Below, one piece after another: positions 45,351 to 55,875 of a stretch of 64,000 nucleotides of DNA. Every line of letters starts with the position of its first letter. Position 1 is the first letter of the stretch. The position numbers were made by a program, and so were the translations under genes. The notes beneath the pieces were generated by a model. That model was not told the DNA's origin, made no database searches, and was given only the letters and a program-made list of their open reading frames with translations. Source of the stretch: Siderastrea siderea (taxonomy: Eukaryota; Cnidaria; Anthozoa; Scleractinia; Rhizangiidae); assembly GCA_964030785.1 (NCBI GenBank), contig OZ034969.1:31786101-31850100 (forward strand). Direction: 5' to 3'.

Positions 45351-45989
45351 TTAGTCGATTTTAATCTCATCCAACAAAAAGGAGAGCGCTTCTTCGAAAA
45401 CCTTTCCATCCCATCCGCCAGATTTCATTTGAAACCACCTGACCAAGCCATGGCTACGGCAGAACTGTTCCAGAGCTGCCTCGCTTTCAATTGTCTTTCC
45501 TTTTCCCATCCATCCTACACTGGCGGAATTAAAAGCCACGAGAACACATGGGATTCGGGAATTTGCAAAGTCGGCAATTGACTTTGTCCATTTTGCTGCC
45601 TCAATTAAAGATGAAGGATGTTCTGGGGCCCAGATCACCAGAGCGCCGTGACAAGATTGGAAATAAAATCCCGCGTAACCCTCGGGATCGGGACCGATGA
45701 TTGATAACGCATCCACCTCGCTCTGTGAGGATTTCAGCTTTTTTAAGTGGATATCAATGCATACGGGCGGTAGACACGATCCTTTAGGAGGCGTGCGGCG
45801 AAAATGCTCTTTGACAAATACATTCTCTTTTCCCGTAATAGTCCCCACGCACAAAATTACTATGGTTTCGCCCTCTTGGACTGCGTTTGTTTTGAAAGTT
45901 TGCAGCTCCACATCTTTCCCTAGATTCCTCAAAACGTTTTCGTTTTCTTTGTCCGGAGTTTCGTAGTTGGAATCAATAGAAGAGAACAT
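45351..45989 (-). CDS. Degenerate Ras-like (small GTPase fold) protein, copy B
   Basis: A 212-codon counterpart of the ORF at 35554-36189, unbroken. Differences are few (for example Met to Leu near residue 29, Ala to Thr at EGETIVIL, and RTPP with one extra codon where copy A has VPP). The worn P-loop reads CVGTITGKEN. The preserved frame after duplication, with a length change of exactly one codon, is mild evidence for coding constraint. Nucleotide-binding motifs are missing as in copy A. Confidence 0.6.
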   Translation of the reverse strand: MFSSIDSNYETPDKENENVLRNLGKDVELQTFKTNAVQEGETIVILCVGTITGKENVFVKEHFRRTPPKGSCLPPVCIDIHLKKLKSSQSEVDALSIIGPDPEGYAGFYFQSCHGALVIWAPEHPSSLIEAAKWTKSIADFANSRIPCVLVAFNSASVGWMGKGKTIESEAALEQFCRSHGLVRWFQMKSGGWDGKVFEEALSFLLDEIKID

Positions 45990-46428
45990 GATATCTTGTA
46001 ATCGAGGAGCGTTTGAATCTCCCTAACTACCTTGGATCAGGCAAAGTACATTTTCATTCCGGGACACAGCTTTCACTTTCCATTCACTCGAACGTTCATT
46101 CAACAAATGCTTCTCATTTCTTTCGCCTGAAATGTCCGTCCTCCTGAAGGAAGAAACCAACTGAAATATTGCTACAAACTCAACTGAAGATTATCGGTAG
46201 TTCTAACTGGGTGGCAAATGGGACACGCTTTTACAGGCCTGTTTTGAGAGATCTTGTGTTTTTGGGATGACTTTATAGCTATCACACAACTGTCACGCCT
46301 TAGGTTACCCCAAATAAAGCTCACTTGCTACGAAATATTCCAAAGTGCGTGACCCTGGCAGAAATATCGGGGAAATTGTGAACTCTACAGCTTTTTTGTC
46401 AAGATTTTGGTGTTTTCTGTGGTCTACG

Positions 46429-46899
46429 TGGATTGCTGTTTGATTTTCCTGTTAGAGAAAAATTTCCGCCATTTAGGTACCGATACGCGGGGCCGGGTGC
46501 ATGTTGCAGTAACAAAAATGAGGTGCTGTACACCACGCTAAGGGGTCATGTAGCAGAATCGCAACTTGTAGAAAATGTAGCGGACGGGGATATGTCTGAC
46601 GGTACGCAGCTCTTACAAGGTCTTCTCTGATTTGCTGGGAAAACAATAGAACAAACAACAGAACAATGGACCCTAGCCCTGAAAACAATAGAGCTGCGTG
46701 ATACCAAAGTCCAATGAAATCAGAGGTTGAAAAGAGCTGCGGGGTTTCCGGACATGTCGCAGGCACGTGTTTCAGCGACACGTCTCCCCGTGTGTGAACC
46801 TGATTCTCTTAAACTTGTGCAACACGAATCTTGCGGAAATTTTGTCCCCACGACACGTCGCACGAATTTTATTAGGCGGCCGACGTGCGAGTAAGCACG
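46429..46899. other. Microinversion (55 bp) plus 416 bp unique to copy B
   Basis: 46429-46483 is the exact reverse complement of 36627-36681 in copy A. Immediately after it, 46484-46899 has no counterpart in copy A, and collinearity resumes at TCGCGCCGA. The extra stretch contains CACGTGTTTCAGCGACACGT-type words. Confidence 0.9.
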
Positions 46900-47278
46900 T
46901 CGCGCCGACCCTTAAATGCAACTTGCATTCCTGGTTTGCCGTACGTCGGTTCACTGAGTCTTCGCGCGGCCTCTGAACAATCAGGCTTGTTATAATGACG
47001 TCGATTTTGCCAGACTGAAAGCTAATATCTCAAATGCCGGACATTTTGCTCGTGACATGACCTTTTTTTCATTTATGGCTATGACATAACCAGATTAGAT
47101 TTAGTGACGCATCGCAGAACTGACTGTCATACGGTTGGTTTGTTTTGTAAGGTGATAACATTCATTATATACAGGATGTGCGCGCTAATTGTACAAAGCA
47201 GTTCATCCCGGGAAAAAACTGAATTTGCCTGAATTGAATTGACCTTTCATCTGTCACCGGTAATATGCTTACATACAT

Positions 47279-48140
47279 TTAAGGTGGCTAGACCCGGTTT
47301 TTCACTAACCATACCTACTCTCTTTGAACACGAAATACAAAGATGTCTCAAACGAAACAGGAAATCGAGGTATACCTATTTGTAGGGTATAGATTGAAGT
47401 TTAAGAAAGTGGGTTTTTTTCGAGATCGACGTAGCCATAGCAACACGGTGACGTCATTGCTAGTTTTACTTTTCCTTAATTTGTAAGAAGTCCAGACAAT
47501 TGTTTTCAAAGCTATTTATAGGACTTGTAGTTCATATAATTGTCTTCAGTTGAACCGATTTTAAACATTTTTTATGAGAGCGTTTTCGAGAAATCATTGA
47601 TTAAAGTTTTTAGCTCCTGCTAACAAATGAATCATAAACAATTCTTTTCGCGTTCCTCAAAGTGACATTTATCCTGACCATGGAAAGAAAACTTTGGCCT
47701 TAAATTGTTTCTAGACATTTCAGCTATCCTGCAGGATTTGATGAAAGAAATCGCTTCGTCCGATTTCCAATAATGTGAACGCGAAAAGAATTGTTTATGA
47801 TTCGTTTTTAGCAGCAGCTAAAAACTTAAATCAGGAGCCAATGGGCTCCTGCTTAAATCAATTATTTCTCGAAAACGCTCTCATAAAAATTGTTTAAAAT
47901 CGGTACAACTGAAGAACGAATGTCTGGATTTCCTACAAATTAAGGAAAAGTAAAAATAGGATGACGTCACCGTGTTGATATGGCTACGTCGATCTCGAAA
48001 AAAACCCACTTTTCTTAAACTTCAATCTATACCCTACAAATAGATATAACTCGATTTCCTGTTCCGTTAGAGGCATCTTTGTATTTCCTGTTCAAAGAGA
48101 GTAGGTATGGTTAGTGAAAAACCGGGTCTAGCCACCTTAA
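47279..48140. mobile_element. TTAA-ended foldback element, copy B (862 bp)
   Basis: Same element as 37061-37783 with a fuller right arm. Arms begin TTAAGGTGGCTAGACCCGGT and pair over several hundred bases, including ATGGCTACGTCGATCTCG against CGAGATCGACGTAGCCAT. Confidence 0.88.
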
Positions 48141-49286
48141 CTTCCTTACATACCGGAAGTGCAAATTGTCCATAACAGGTCACCGGAAACCACGAACTAC
48201 GGTTTTTTAAAAGAAACCTTTTTTCCTTAGGAAAAGGGGCGGGGGGGGGGGGGGGGTTTGAGAGACTATCCGCCGCCTGTAAATTCTTCAGAATTTCCTG
48301 TTTAGTATACTTTCGTGCGAGATGTCGCGGAGAGAAAATTTCTGCACATCTCGAGGTGCACGCAGGGAGACGTCTAGCAGCAGCATGCCCCTGGGTCATG
48401 TCCCCGCCACTGTTTTTCTGTGTGTGTACAAGTTGTGAATTTGTTCTTGCAGGCTATGTTTGTGAATTTGTTGTGAATAAAGTTTGTATTCTTTTGTATT
48501 CTTGGCTACATGTCTCCGCTATATGGCCCTGCTATGTGGAAGTGCCGCATGACCCTTGGTGCGTACAACAAGCGATTTTTGTCACTGGTGTATGTCGCTG
48601 CAACATGTCCTGAAGGCCTGAGGAGAAAGGGACATGCCAAGTACCGGTACTCGGAAACAGTGTCAATGAAATCATATTAAAAGACAATTTTACCGAACAA
48701 ATGGAAATCGGTTAAATGAAATTCAGTCCGACAACCTATTTACACATGCTAATAATAATAACAATCCTAATTTTTCCATTTCCCAGGCAAGTCTCTACGT
48801 TACCTTTAGGCGCAAATCTTCTAAAAAGTCATAAGCCTTGAGAAAGAGTACTCTTGAGCCCTTTACGCTAATGTGGACGGATCTCAAAATCTCGAAGGAC
48901 AAAGCTGTTCTTATCCGACTTAACCACTTGATCACTATGGGGTATGGTTCCCCGTCGTTCAGAGCTAGGTGTTTCAAGATTTTATATAACTAAGTACAAT
49001 TTAACTGAGTTTACCTTCGACATAACGATTTCAGCACTAATAAAATGACACAAAAGTTCAAAAAAAGAAAAGACAACAACCACAACAACTGAACAAGTAA
49101 ATCATAGGCCTCTATTAACCAACTCATGAATGTGAAACGTTAGAGCCCAAAGACTCGGACTATAACAGCAGCACTGTATGCAATTTTGCCTGCTGCAGGC
49201 AGGATTGCATGCTGAACTGGCTTTCAAGTTCAGCAAATAATAAACCTAAAATGTAGCATAATATTCAGCCTTCAACACACATGATA
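48141..49286. other. Duplicated non-coding sequence (copy B)
   Basis: Counterpart of 37784-39010, with a poly-G run at about 48241-48257. No gene seen. Confidence 0.55.
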
Positions 49287-49294
49287 TATATATC

Positions 49295-49432
49295 TTATTA
49301 GACGGTTTAGTGTGTAGTATCGTGGGACATTTTTACGAGTCGCGCCGTATTTTGGCGAGCCCGTAGGGCGAGTCAAAATACAAGAGACGAGTAAAAATAT
49401 CCCACGATACTACACACTAAACCGTCTAATAA
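49295..49432. repeat. 138-bp near-perfect hairpin
   Basis: Arms of about 46 bp (TTATTAGACGGTTTAGTGTG inward to TTTACGAGTC) with one or two mismatches, then an inner imperfect stem (GTATTTTGGCGAGCCC / GGGCGAGTCAAAATAC) around GTA. Confidence 0.92.
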
Positions 49433-49814
49433 GGGATTTATTATTCAACTTAGCTACAAAATGGAAAAGTGGTTTATAAACTGCCTGAGTTGCGTGACAA
49501 ACTAACGTGACTTCTGAGCAGCGAGTGAGCGCGCCAGCGGAGTCAGGTTTCGCGCGCTTGACGTGAGGTTGTTGTTGATTGGTCAAAAACGAAAACTTGT
49601 CAAACCTGTGTCAATCGAGCGAAGCGTCGGGATTTTATTTCAAACTTGCAACGAAAACAAAGATGGAACAAGGCAAAACTGAATTATTTTCGGGTTTACA
49701 GTTAGATAAACAACAATGTTCTTGGTCAACGAGTAAAACTACGAAAAGAAAGAACTCGACAGAACAAACAGAACTCGAAAGTCAAGTCAAACAAAGTTAA
49801 ACAGCACTTCAAGC

Positions 49815-50218
49815 TCAGTCATCTTCGTCCGAATCACTAACCACGGGTCGTTTTGGAAGAGATAGCGGTGGAGATTTCTGACCGACAACAATTGTGCATT
49901 TGTTGAAGACAGCTCCTGAGAAATGATGGGTTCCGTTTCCTGACTTTGACAAACAAATGACATAAAAGGTTGTTAAGTTCCTCGGCGGGAATTTCTTCAA
50001 TGGCCCTTGTTTCTTTAACGGACTTGAGGTCAGTTTTTGTATTTTCTGTTGTATTTTAATACATTTCGATTTTCTTCAATTAATAAAGAAATTTCACTGT
50101 CGTCTAGGTCATTGCTTGTCTCTAGGATCTCGTTTTCGTTAAAAACCTCAAAATTTGGTAAGCATTCATTGTTTTCTTCGGGAAAAACGAGCGTTTCGGC
50201 CATTTTTTCATCGTTCAC
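49815..50218 (-). pseudogene. Crypton/QRICH1-like ORF with the recombinase core deleted
   Basis: Read on the minus strand. The 5' part (50218-50030, MNDEKMAETLVFPEENNECL) is an acidic N-terminal region ending at TGA. Just downstream in another frame is AIEEIPAEELNNLLCHLFVK (about 50010-49950), the start of the DUF3504/tyrosine-recombinase-like domain of Cryptons and related QRICH1/KIAA1958-type proteins (usual wording ..IP.eeLn.lL..Ff..vRK). It runs directly, with a frame change, into a C-terminal tail (HHFSGAVFNKCTIVV...SDSDEDD) ending TGA at 49815-49817. The tail type, FNxCT followed by basic residues and SDSDE, is what I associate with the same family. The whole catalytic middle is missing. 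The family link rests on motif recognition only. Confidence 0.5.
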
Positions 50219-50353
50219 CTTGTAAGCCTAAAGCCTGACGTGGCATTTGTAGAAAACCTGTCAAACCGGTCTTCTGGAGTACAAATACCGTGGGATATTT
50301 GTACTCGTTTTGGGTGTTATTTGTACTCTACTGAATGCAGTTGAATAATAAAC

Positions 50354-51120
50354 ACGTGTTACAGCTGTAGTTACGAAGCCAAGGCAGGTTGTGCTGAGTA
50401 CTAAAAGCGTTTTCTACTGGCTATGCTAGCAGCAAGCAAGGTCCCAGCTTAAACCTTCCTTCCGTTTGTTTTTATCACGCAATCACTGGAAGTTGCACAG
50501 ACAAACCATGCAACTGCAAGTAATTGTTCCCCCAATAAGCCCCAACTTTGAGTCCGTACCTTTATTTGCTCGGCGTTTTCGTAACCTCAGCCGTAACATA
50601 CTAAATTTTGACTGTTTAGATAAGTGGAACGCTTCTCTCCGGGTGGAAATTTTCCGGTCCAAGTGGTCCACCTCCCACGGTGGTCTTCTTTGACTGGTCG
50701 GTCCGGCACAACCGAAGTTTCCATTCCATTTTCAAAAACTTCTCGTTTCCAGTCCCGCTCATCGTCACTACAAAGTAGGTAACATGGTGGATGGTACACA
50801 AGTAAACTGAACATTCTAATACAACATACGTACACAAAAAGACATACTCTAATGCAATAATTCTTCTAATTTATTTAATATTTAATTTATTCAACTTGTC
50901 CATCCAGACTTTGAGTAGCGGTGGAGATTCAGTGGTGATGTAGTCATGGTGAGCCCGTTGAACTTTTGGTCAGCAGATCAGAGAGTCAGTGGTTTCAAGG
51001 CTGGTTGTCCTGTTGCACCCTGTTGCATTGTTTCCTCTTAAAACAAGAAACTTTACTCCCACATTGTCTTTCTCCAGGGTATAAATGCGGACCTGAGCAA
51101 CCTGTTAGGAAAACCTAAAA
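50354..51120. other. Duplicated non-coding sequence (copy B), ends at a possible orphan exon start
   Basis: Counterpart of about 39017-39776. At 51075-51120 it carries the same acceptor (CTCCAG) and the codons GINADLSNLLGKPK as TRIM copy 2, with one silent change (GCA/GCG), but then runs into a G tract instead of the RING codons. Confidence 0.55.
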
Positions 51121-52289
51121 GAATTGAAGGGGGGGGGGGGGTAGCCCTGCAAAGGTGCAATGGACATCCATCCCATCCAGGGAGGGTAGTATTGCTGCAA
51201 GTCACTATTTAAGCTCCAGGCATTTGTGGCTACTAGGTTTCTGAAGATTTTGTCTTAAATTACTCGGTAGGCTAATGTTCTCAGTAGGCGAGTGGTAAGG
51301 ATGAACTTGTACTGAGTACATTAGCCACTACACTCGATTTGTCAGGTAGTCGTCAGGTACTTGTACTGTCTTGATTGCGTCAATAAAGGTCTCAGTTGAC
51401 TGTAGTTTGTGTCGTGATTCTTCGGTCAAAGGTTTCAAGTATGGTAGTCAAGTATGGGACTGTGCAATAATTATAGGGAGGGGGGCTGAAAAATGAGCCC
51501 CACATAGAGAAATATTATGTAGTACCCCCCTGCCAACCAAGGCAAGTTTAGCTCTGTCCCCCCTCGTGATCTCCCAAAAACTATGACTTGCCCTCCCCCC
51601 TTCTACCTACATTTGTAGTAAAAGCTTAAATACACCTGAATTCAGTGCTTGCTTTGTCCTGTAATGCGTTCGACATCAGTGTCTGGGACAAACAGTCTCA
51701 CATTAAACGATGCGCGATAAATCCGTCCATTCCGAATAGTCTTATTGCGCATCGTCTTCTGAGTCGTCTGGTTCGTCTTTTGAATCAGTCGATTGCGGCT
51801 CCGAGTCACTAGTTGTCAGGGGCGTTCCTGCCTTTACGCGAAATACGCAAGTGCGTACCAGAATTTTCTGCCGTTATTTATTGTTTTTCTTAACTCTCGG
51901 TTTATAATACAGGAGAAATGGAAAATTCATATAGATGAAGTGTAAAGATAATATTGTGCAATTTGGATACTGACAGTTCCTTTATCACTGATGCGGAAGA
52001 ATGCGCCCGGGCGTGTAGTATTACCTCTTCCATTTATTGCCCGACTTATTGCGTGGCTGTGGTCGCACTCCTGCAATGTTAGTTCAGTGTCTATCAAGTG
52101 GTTTGATTCCATTATTGCTCTTTGCGTCACAAGCAGTCATTCAGTCAAACAGTCATTCATACCAGCGATGTGCCGTCGTGCAAACGTAAACTAGTAGTGT
52201 AACACGTAAACTAGTTGAAACCTTTCCTTAGTGATGTTATTTCCCTTTTATTGTTTTTTTATTGTAGATTCCCCCTTTTTCTGTCTTTA

Positions 52290-52441
52290 ATAGTAGTATA
52301 CGTAACCAATAAAATTGTAAATAGATCTTATCATAAATTTTTATCTTTTTTAATAACATATTGTAAATAATTATGCAATTCAGCCTGCTGGCTGCCATTT
52401 AACTGTTTCTAATAAACCTATCTATCTATCTAACCTATCTA
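52290..52441 (+). mobile_element. Probable LINE 3' end with ATCT tail
   Basis: AT-rich sequence ending GCAATTCAGCCTGCTGGCTGCC, AATAAA and a (CTAT)n stretch. This is the style of a non-LTR retrotransposon 3' end; the coding region is not identifiable, so the 5' limit is a guess. Confidence 0.45.
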
Positions 52442-52792
52442 AGACGTGTCTTGTCCAACACAACTGCCTTATCCAGTATGCGTCGAGGAGAAAAAAGGAA
52501 GTGGGGTAGTGGTAACAGTGTAATGAAGGAAGAAAGAAACCAACCCATGGTTTGGGACGAACTTTTTTGGGGGTACAGAGGAGATAGCAGCCGAATGTGG
52601 GCATGGAACCCCCAAGCATTATTAGCACAGATTAGCCCGATTGTTCTCGTTGGGTCGCGAATCACGGCTCCGCCGTCAAATTGGTTGCGCCGTATGAGTC
52701 AATAATTGAGCCTGCTTGCAAGGTTCTAGTTCAAATATTTGTTGCTCACATATGTTTCGTCCGCTAGCAAAGTAATACTTGATAAGATTAAG

Positions 52793-53036
52793 AAAGGATG
52801 AAGGGAGAGAGCGAATCCCCTATACATGGGTCTCTTCCGATGAAAATTATTTGAAATCTATTTTTGGTTCTGTCATACTGGGTGGTTTTTTTAAACGCGA
52901 GACCTCATTGGTCAGTTAGAATGACGCCGTGTAATTTTAGATTGTTGACATGGGAACAGCAGATAAAAATTACCTTCAAATAATTTCAAATAATCATCAT
53001 GGGGCACGGGGATTCACTCTCTTACTTCATCCTCTC
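52793..53036. mobile_element. MITE, 244 bp, inside the nested element
   Basis: Inverted ends of about 38 bp (AAAGGATGAAGGGAGAGAGC on the left; AGAGGATGAAGTAAGAGAGT read inward from the right). Confidence 0.78.
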
Positions 53037-54316
53037 TAGCTAGATCTCTTGATAAGAACTACAACACTTACAAGAGCGATCTTACCGATAAAGTGACCTA
53101 CGACAAAGACGTTCTAAGATGTAAGACAAAGAGGGTGCGTGCTGCCAAAAAACCAAGTGGATTAATGGAGACCATGGAAACTATCCACAGTTCTCAGTAT
53201 TCTCCTCATAATGCCTATGATATGTCTACTGTAACGCCAGGGTGTTCATTTAGTACCGTGCACAGAATCCAGTCCTGCAAGCGTTGAACCATGAGAACTG
53301 AGTAGCTCTCTTTCCTGGCGCATGCAAGCTTATAGACACACTCCGATGGACACCAAAAGTGTAATATGGAAATGTCGCGCTAAGTAAAACAGAAACTTTT
53401 CCTTTTTTTTAATTGTAAATACTTCCTGGCAAGAGTAACTGTGTCGAGTTTCTTTTCAGTTACCAAGAAAATAAGAGAACTTATTTTGTAGTCCTATCAG
53501 AAGAACTATTTAAACGTGCGACTGCGTGCAGCTGTCTTACACAGAAAATCCCAATATCGCTGAAAAGCATAATAAGCCTAAGCTGTAATTGTAATGATAA
53601 CGGTAATTATTTTTCCCTTCCCTTGGCTAAGTGTCGGACTGGCTTTATGCGTACCGCCAAAAATTGCCTGGGAACGCCCCTGGTTGTGTCAGTACCTTCG
53701 GCTTCCAGTAAGTCTTGACCAGCACGAACATAACGCAGAACACGAGCTACTAGTGCCGCTTTCCCTAACTTGTAAATGGTGCTGGTTAAGGTACAGTATT
53801 AACTTGTTTGCAGTCAGCGAGCTGACTTGGTGCTCGTCGTTCCAGTCAATGTTTGGCAGTGTATTTCTTTCGGCTACTCTCTTGGTACGGTGTTGCACAA
53901 AACTCTTGCAGGCACTCTCGTCAACCATGAAGTCTTTGCACACCTTCTGCAGTTCGTTACTTTTAGAAGAAGTTAATTTCCCAGAGACAAACAATCGCTT
54001 CACTTGTACGCTAGGAAGAAGCCGGTCGATTTGATCACTAATGCTAGGGATGTATCCGTGCGATGATGCTCTAGTGTCACTGAGATTGGGAACAGGAAAC
54101 CAATTTCCAGGAACCCCCGCTGACCATCCTTCCTGTTTGCAAGACTCACAAGAGGGTTCGCAAGCAAATTTCTATACATTTAACGTTAATTCCTAAGGAG
54201 GGGACACTCCATCTGTTAGTTATTTCTTATAATGGAAAACTCCCCTTCTTGAGATCCTGGATCCGCCCCTGTTGTCTTAATTATAAATAAACTAAAATGC
54301 CATGTGACCAGATAGG

Positions 54317-55650
54317 TGAATGAATGAATGAATGAATGAATGTTTATTTCCCATGAAGTGGTTTAAGTAGATTAGAATGAATGCTAATTTAATATCTTGG
54401 GAGGAAGACTATAGAAACCCACGGGCTTTTACAAAGTAGTCCCCCTTTTGTAACAATTATCAAAAAAAATACATTCAATTTGTATCAGTTAGTAGTAACA
54501 TTTGTAACATCACTCTAATTAAGTAATTTCTTTTTTTTATTATTATTATTTTTTTTTACTGAGCTATCGCTGCTAAGGATAAAATATACTGTTTCAGTTT
54601 CTTTTTAAATATTTTTAAAGACACTGAGTGTTTGATGAACAAAGGTATTCTATTCCAAAATTAAATTATTTTGTTTCTTGTCGAATATTTTCCGTGATTT
54701 GTTCTGTTGTAAGTTTTATAAAGTTGCTTTGAGTTTCTAGTATTATATTCATGAACTTGTGCATTTTCTAAACAGAAGTCAGTGAAATAGATTGGAAGTA
54801 CTTTATTGCTAAGACTGAAACTGAAGGAGCCGATTAAGAAGTCATTAATTTGGTATATATTAAAAAGATTCAGCTGTGTAAAGAGCGGAAGTGATGGTGC
54901 TGTGTATGATGAGAAAATTATAATTGTCAATACTTTCTTTTGTAATTTAAACAACTTGTCAAGCCTTGTCGGGTAGTTATTGGCCCAGACAATATTTCCA
55001 TAATGATAAATAATGATATGGGTAAATCATGATATGGGTAAATCAAACTATCGTATAACATTTTCAAATGGGCTTGGTTTACGTAAAAACGAATTATGCA
55101 AAGCAAACCTGTAGTTCTTATGATCTTTTTGGTGATATAATCAATGTGTTTCTTCCACGTTAGGTGTTGATCAATTATAATTCCTAGAAATTTGACTTCT
55201 TCAACTCTCTGCAATTCATTTCCGCTAAATCTAAGATTCATTTGTCTAATCAACTGTTTTTTGTGTGATTTGAAAACAACAAAATTTGATTTTCTAATAT
55301 TCAGAGTCAGTTGATTCAGTGTTAACCATTCCTGGACTCGAGCTAACTCCGCATTTACTGTAGATTCAAGTTCTTGTATATTTTTTCCTGAGCAAAAGAG
55401 ATTAGTGTCATCTGCAAACAAAATAGTAGACAAATTATTTGATGAGTTGTTTAGGTCATTTATGTAGATAAAAAATAGTAACGGACCAAGAATAGATCCC
55501 TGTGGAACTCCACAAGTAACTGCTTGTTCAGATGATTTTGTCTGATTATATTTGACAATTTGTTTTCTGCTCATGGCTCTGGTACTAAGTACCATTAGTT
55601 CTTTGTTAAACTTTTGTTTTTGAACACATATAAATCATCACTTATTCGTA
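54317..55650 (-). mobile_element. 5'-truncated non-LTR retrotransposon (RT domain), minus strand
   Basis: The frame 55595-54927 encodes an RT with GVPQGSILGPLLFFIYINDL and the catalytic FADDTN, then FLGIIIDQHLTWKKHI. A frame change near 54960 separates the C-terminal part (54954-54661, RLDKLFKLQKKVLTII onward, ending HEYNTRNS...). On the element's strand the 3' end is a (CATT)n/(TGAA)n tail at 54318-54345. The endonuclease region is missing. CR1/L2/Jockey-like by motif wording. Confidence 0.85.
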
Positions 55651-55875
55651 TTAAATCGCTCCCAGAAAGAAATGAGTATCATTGTTATTGAGACATAAGT
55701 GGCATTTGAATCTTTGAGCCAACTTGCCCCTAAGAAAATTAGATACCACCCCCCTGCTTTTCATATAGAAATTTACATGTTACCCCCCCCCCTTCCTTAG
55801 GCCATGAGTTTACATGGTGCCCCCCCTCTGGCTTAACAGCCCCCCCCCTCCTGATAATTATTGCACAGTCCCTAT

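Larger units (their letters stand above)
49287..50353. mobile_element. Insertion with one-sided hairpin, inverted ends and a Crypton/QRICH1-like remnant
   Basis: Absent from copy A, which reads CATGATACACACGTG across the site. The left end is a 138-bp hairpin (49295-49432; outer arm TTATTAGACGGTTTAGTGTG). Next to it starts a unit with inverted ends TTTATTATTCAACT (49437-49450) and AGTTGAATAATAAA (50340-50353). A second small hairpin near the right end (GAGTACAAATATCCCACG / ATTTGTACTC, about 50277-50309) repeats part of the left hairpin's sequence. The minus strand carries broken coding sequence (see 49815-50218). Confidence 0.82.
43888..51120 (+). repeat. Segmental duplication, copy B
   Basis: Collinear with 30935-39776. 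Copy B alone carries the insertion at 49287-50353 and a 416-bp extra stretch at 46484-46899 next to a microinversion; it lacks about 85 bp present in copy A near 38435-38530. It ends at 51120 in AACCTAAAA, after which sequence diverges completely from copy A. Confidence 0.92.
51817..53682. mobile_element. Nested inverted-repeat element, 1,866 bp, GTTGT duplication
   Basis: Ends CAGGGGCGTTCCTGCCTTTA (left) and the complement of TGCCTGGGAACGCCCCTG (right); flanked by GTTGT at 51812-51816 and 53683-53687. The CAGGGGCG start is hAT-like, though a clean 8-bp duplication is not seen. Inside are a LINE-like 3' end with an ATCT tail (to about 52441) and a small MITE (52793-53036). No transposase recognised. 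Confidence 0.8.
51742..54172 (-). pseudogene. Uncharacterised protein remnant (Cys-containing, SAP-like, acidic tail), split by a nested element
   Basis: Coding runs on the minus strand from about 54172 (after an acceptor-like TAG) to 53688, and continues at 51811-51742 beyond the nested element. Order: a CESCKQEGW segment, GNWFPVPNLSDTRASSHGYI, a helical segment (KRLFVSGKLTSSKSNELQKV, CKDFMVDESACKSFVQH), a SAP-like helix-turn (VSSLTANKLILYLNQHHL), then, after a frame change near 53775, ALVARVLRYVRAGQDLLEAE and an acidic tail with SDSEPQSTDSKDEPDDSEDD and TAA at 51742-51744. Joined at the GTTGT target duplication, the frame is continuous. I do not recognise the family; lying inside an inverted-repeat element, it may be the C-terminal part of a transposon-encoded protein. 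The N-terminal part is missing, possibly displaced by the LINE. Confidence 0.55.
51456..55872. mobile_element. Outer inverted-repeat transposon, 4.4 kb, hosting nested elements
   Basis: Ends GGGACTGTGCAATAATTATA (left) and the complement of TATAATTATTGCACAGTCCC-type sequence (right; one or two differences), both followed inward by a G or C run and CTG. Flanked by TAT (51453-51455, 55873-55875). It contains a minus-strand gene remnant (51742-54172), a nested element (51817-53682) and a LINE (54317-55650). Removing the nested pieces leaves roughly 1.2 kb, mostly the gene remnant and the element ends. Confidence 0.78.

Noticed and set aside
53594..54034. 146-codon plus-strand frame
   Set aside because: It is the reverse strand of the better-supported minus-strand coding remnant and crosses a transposon boundary at 53682.
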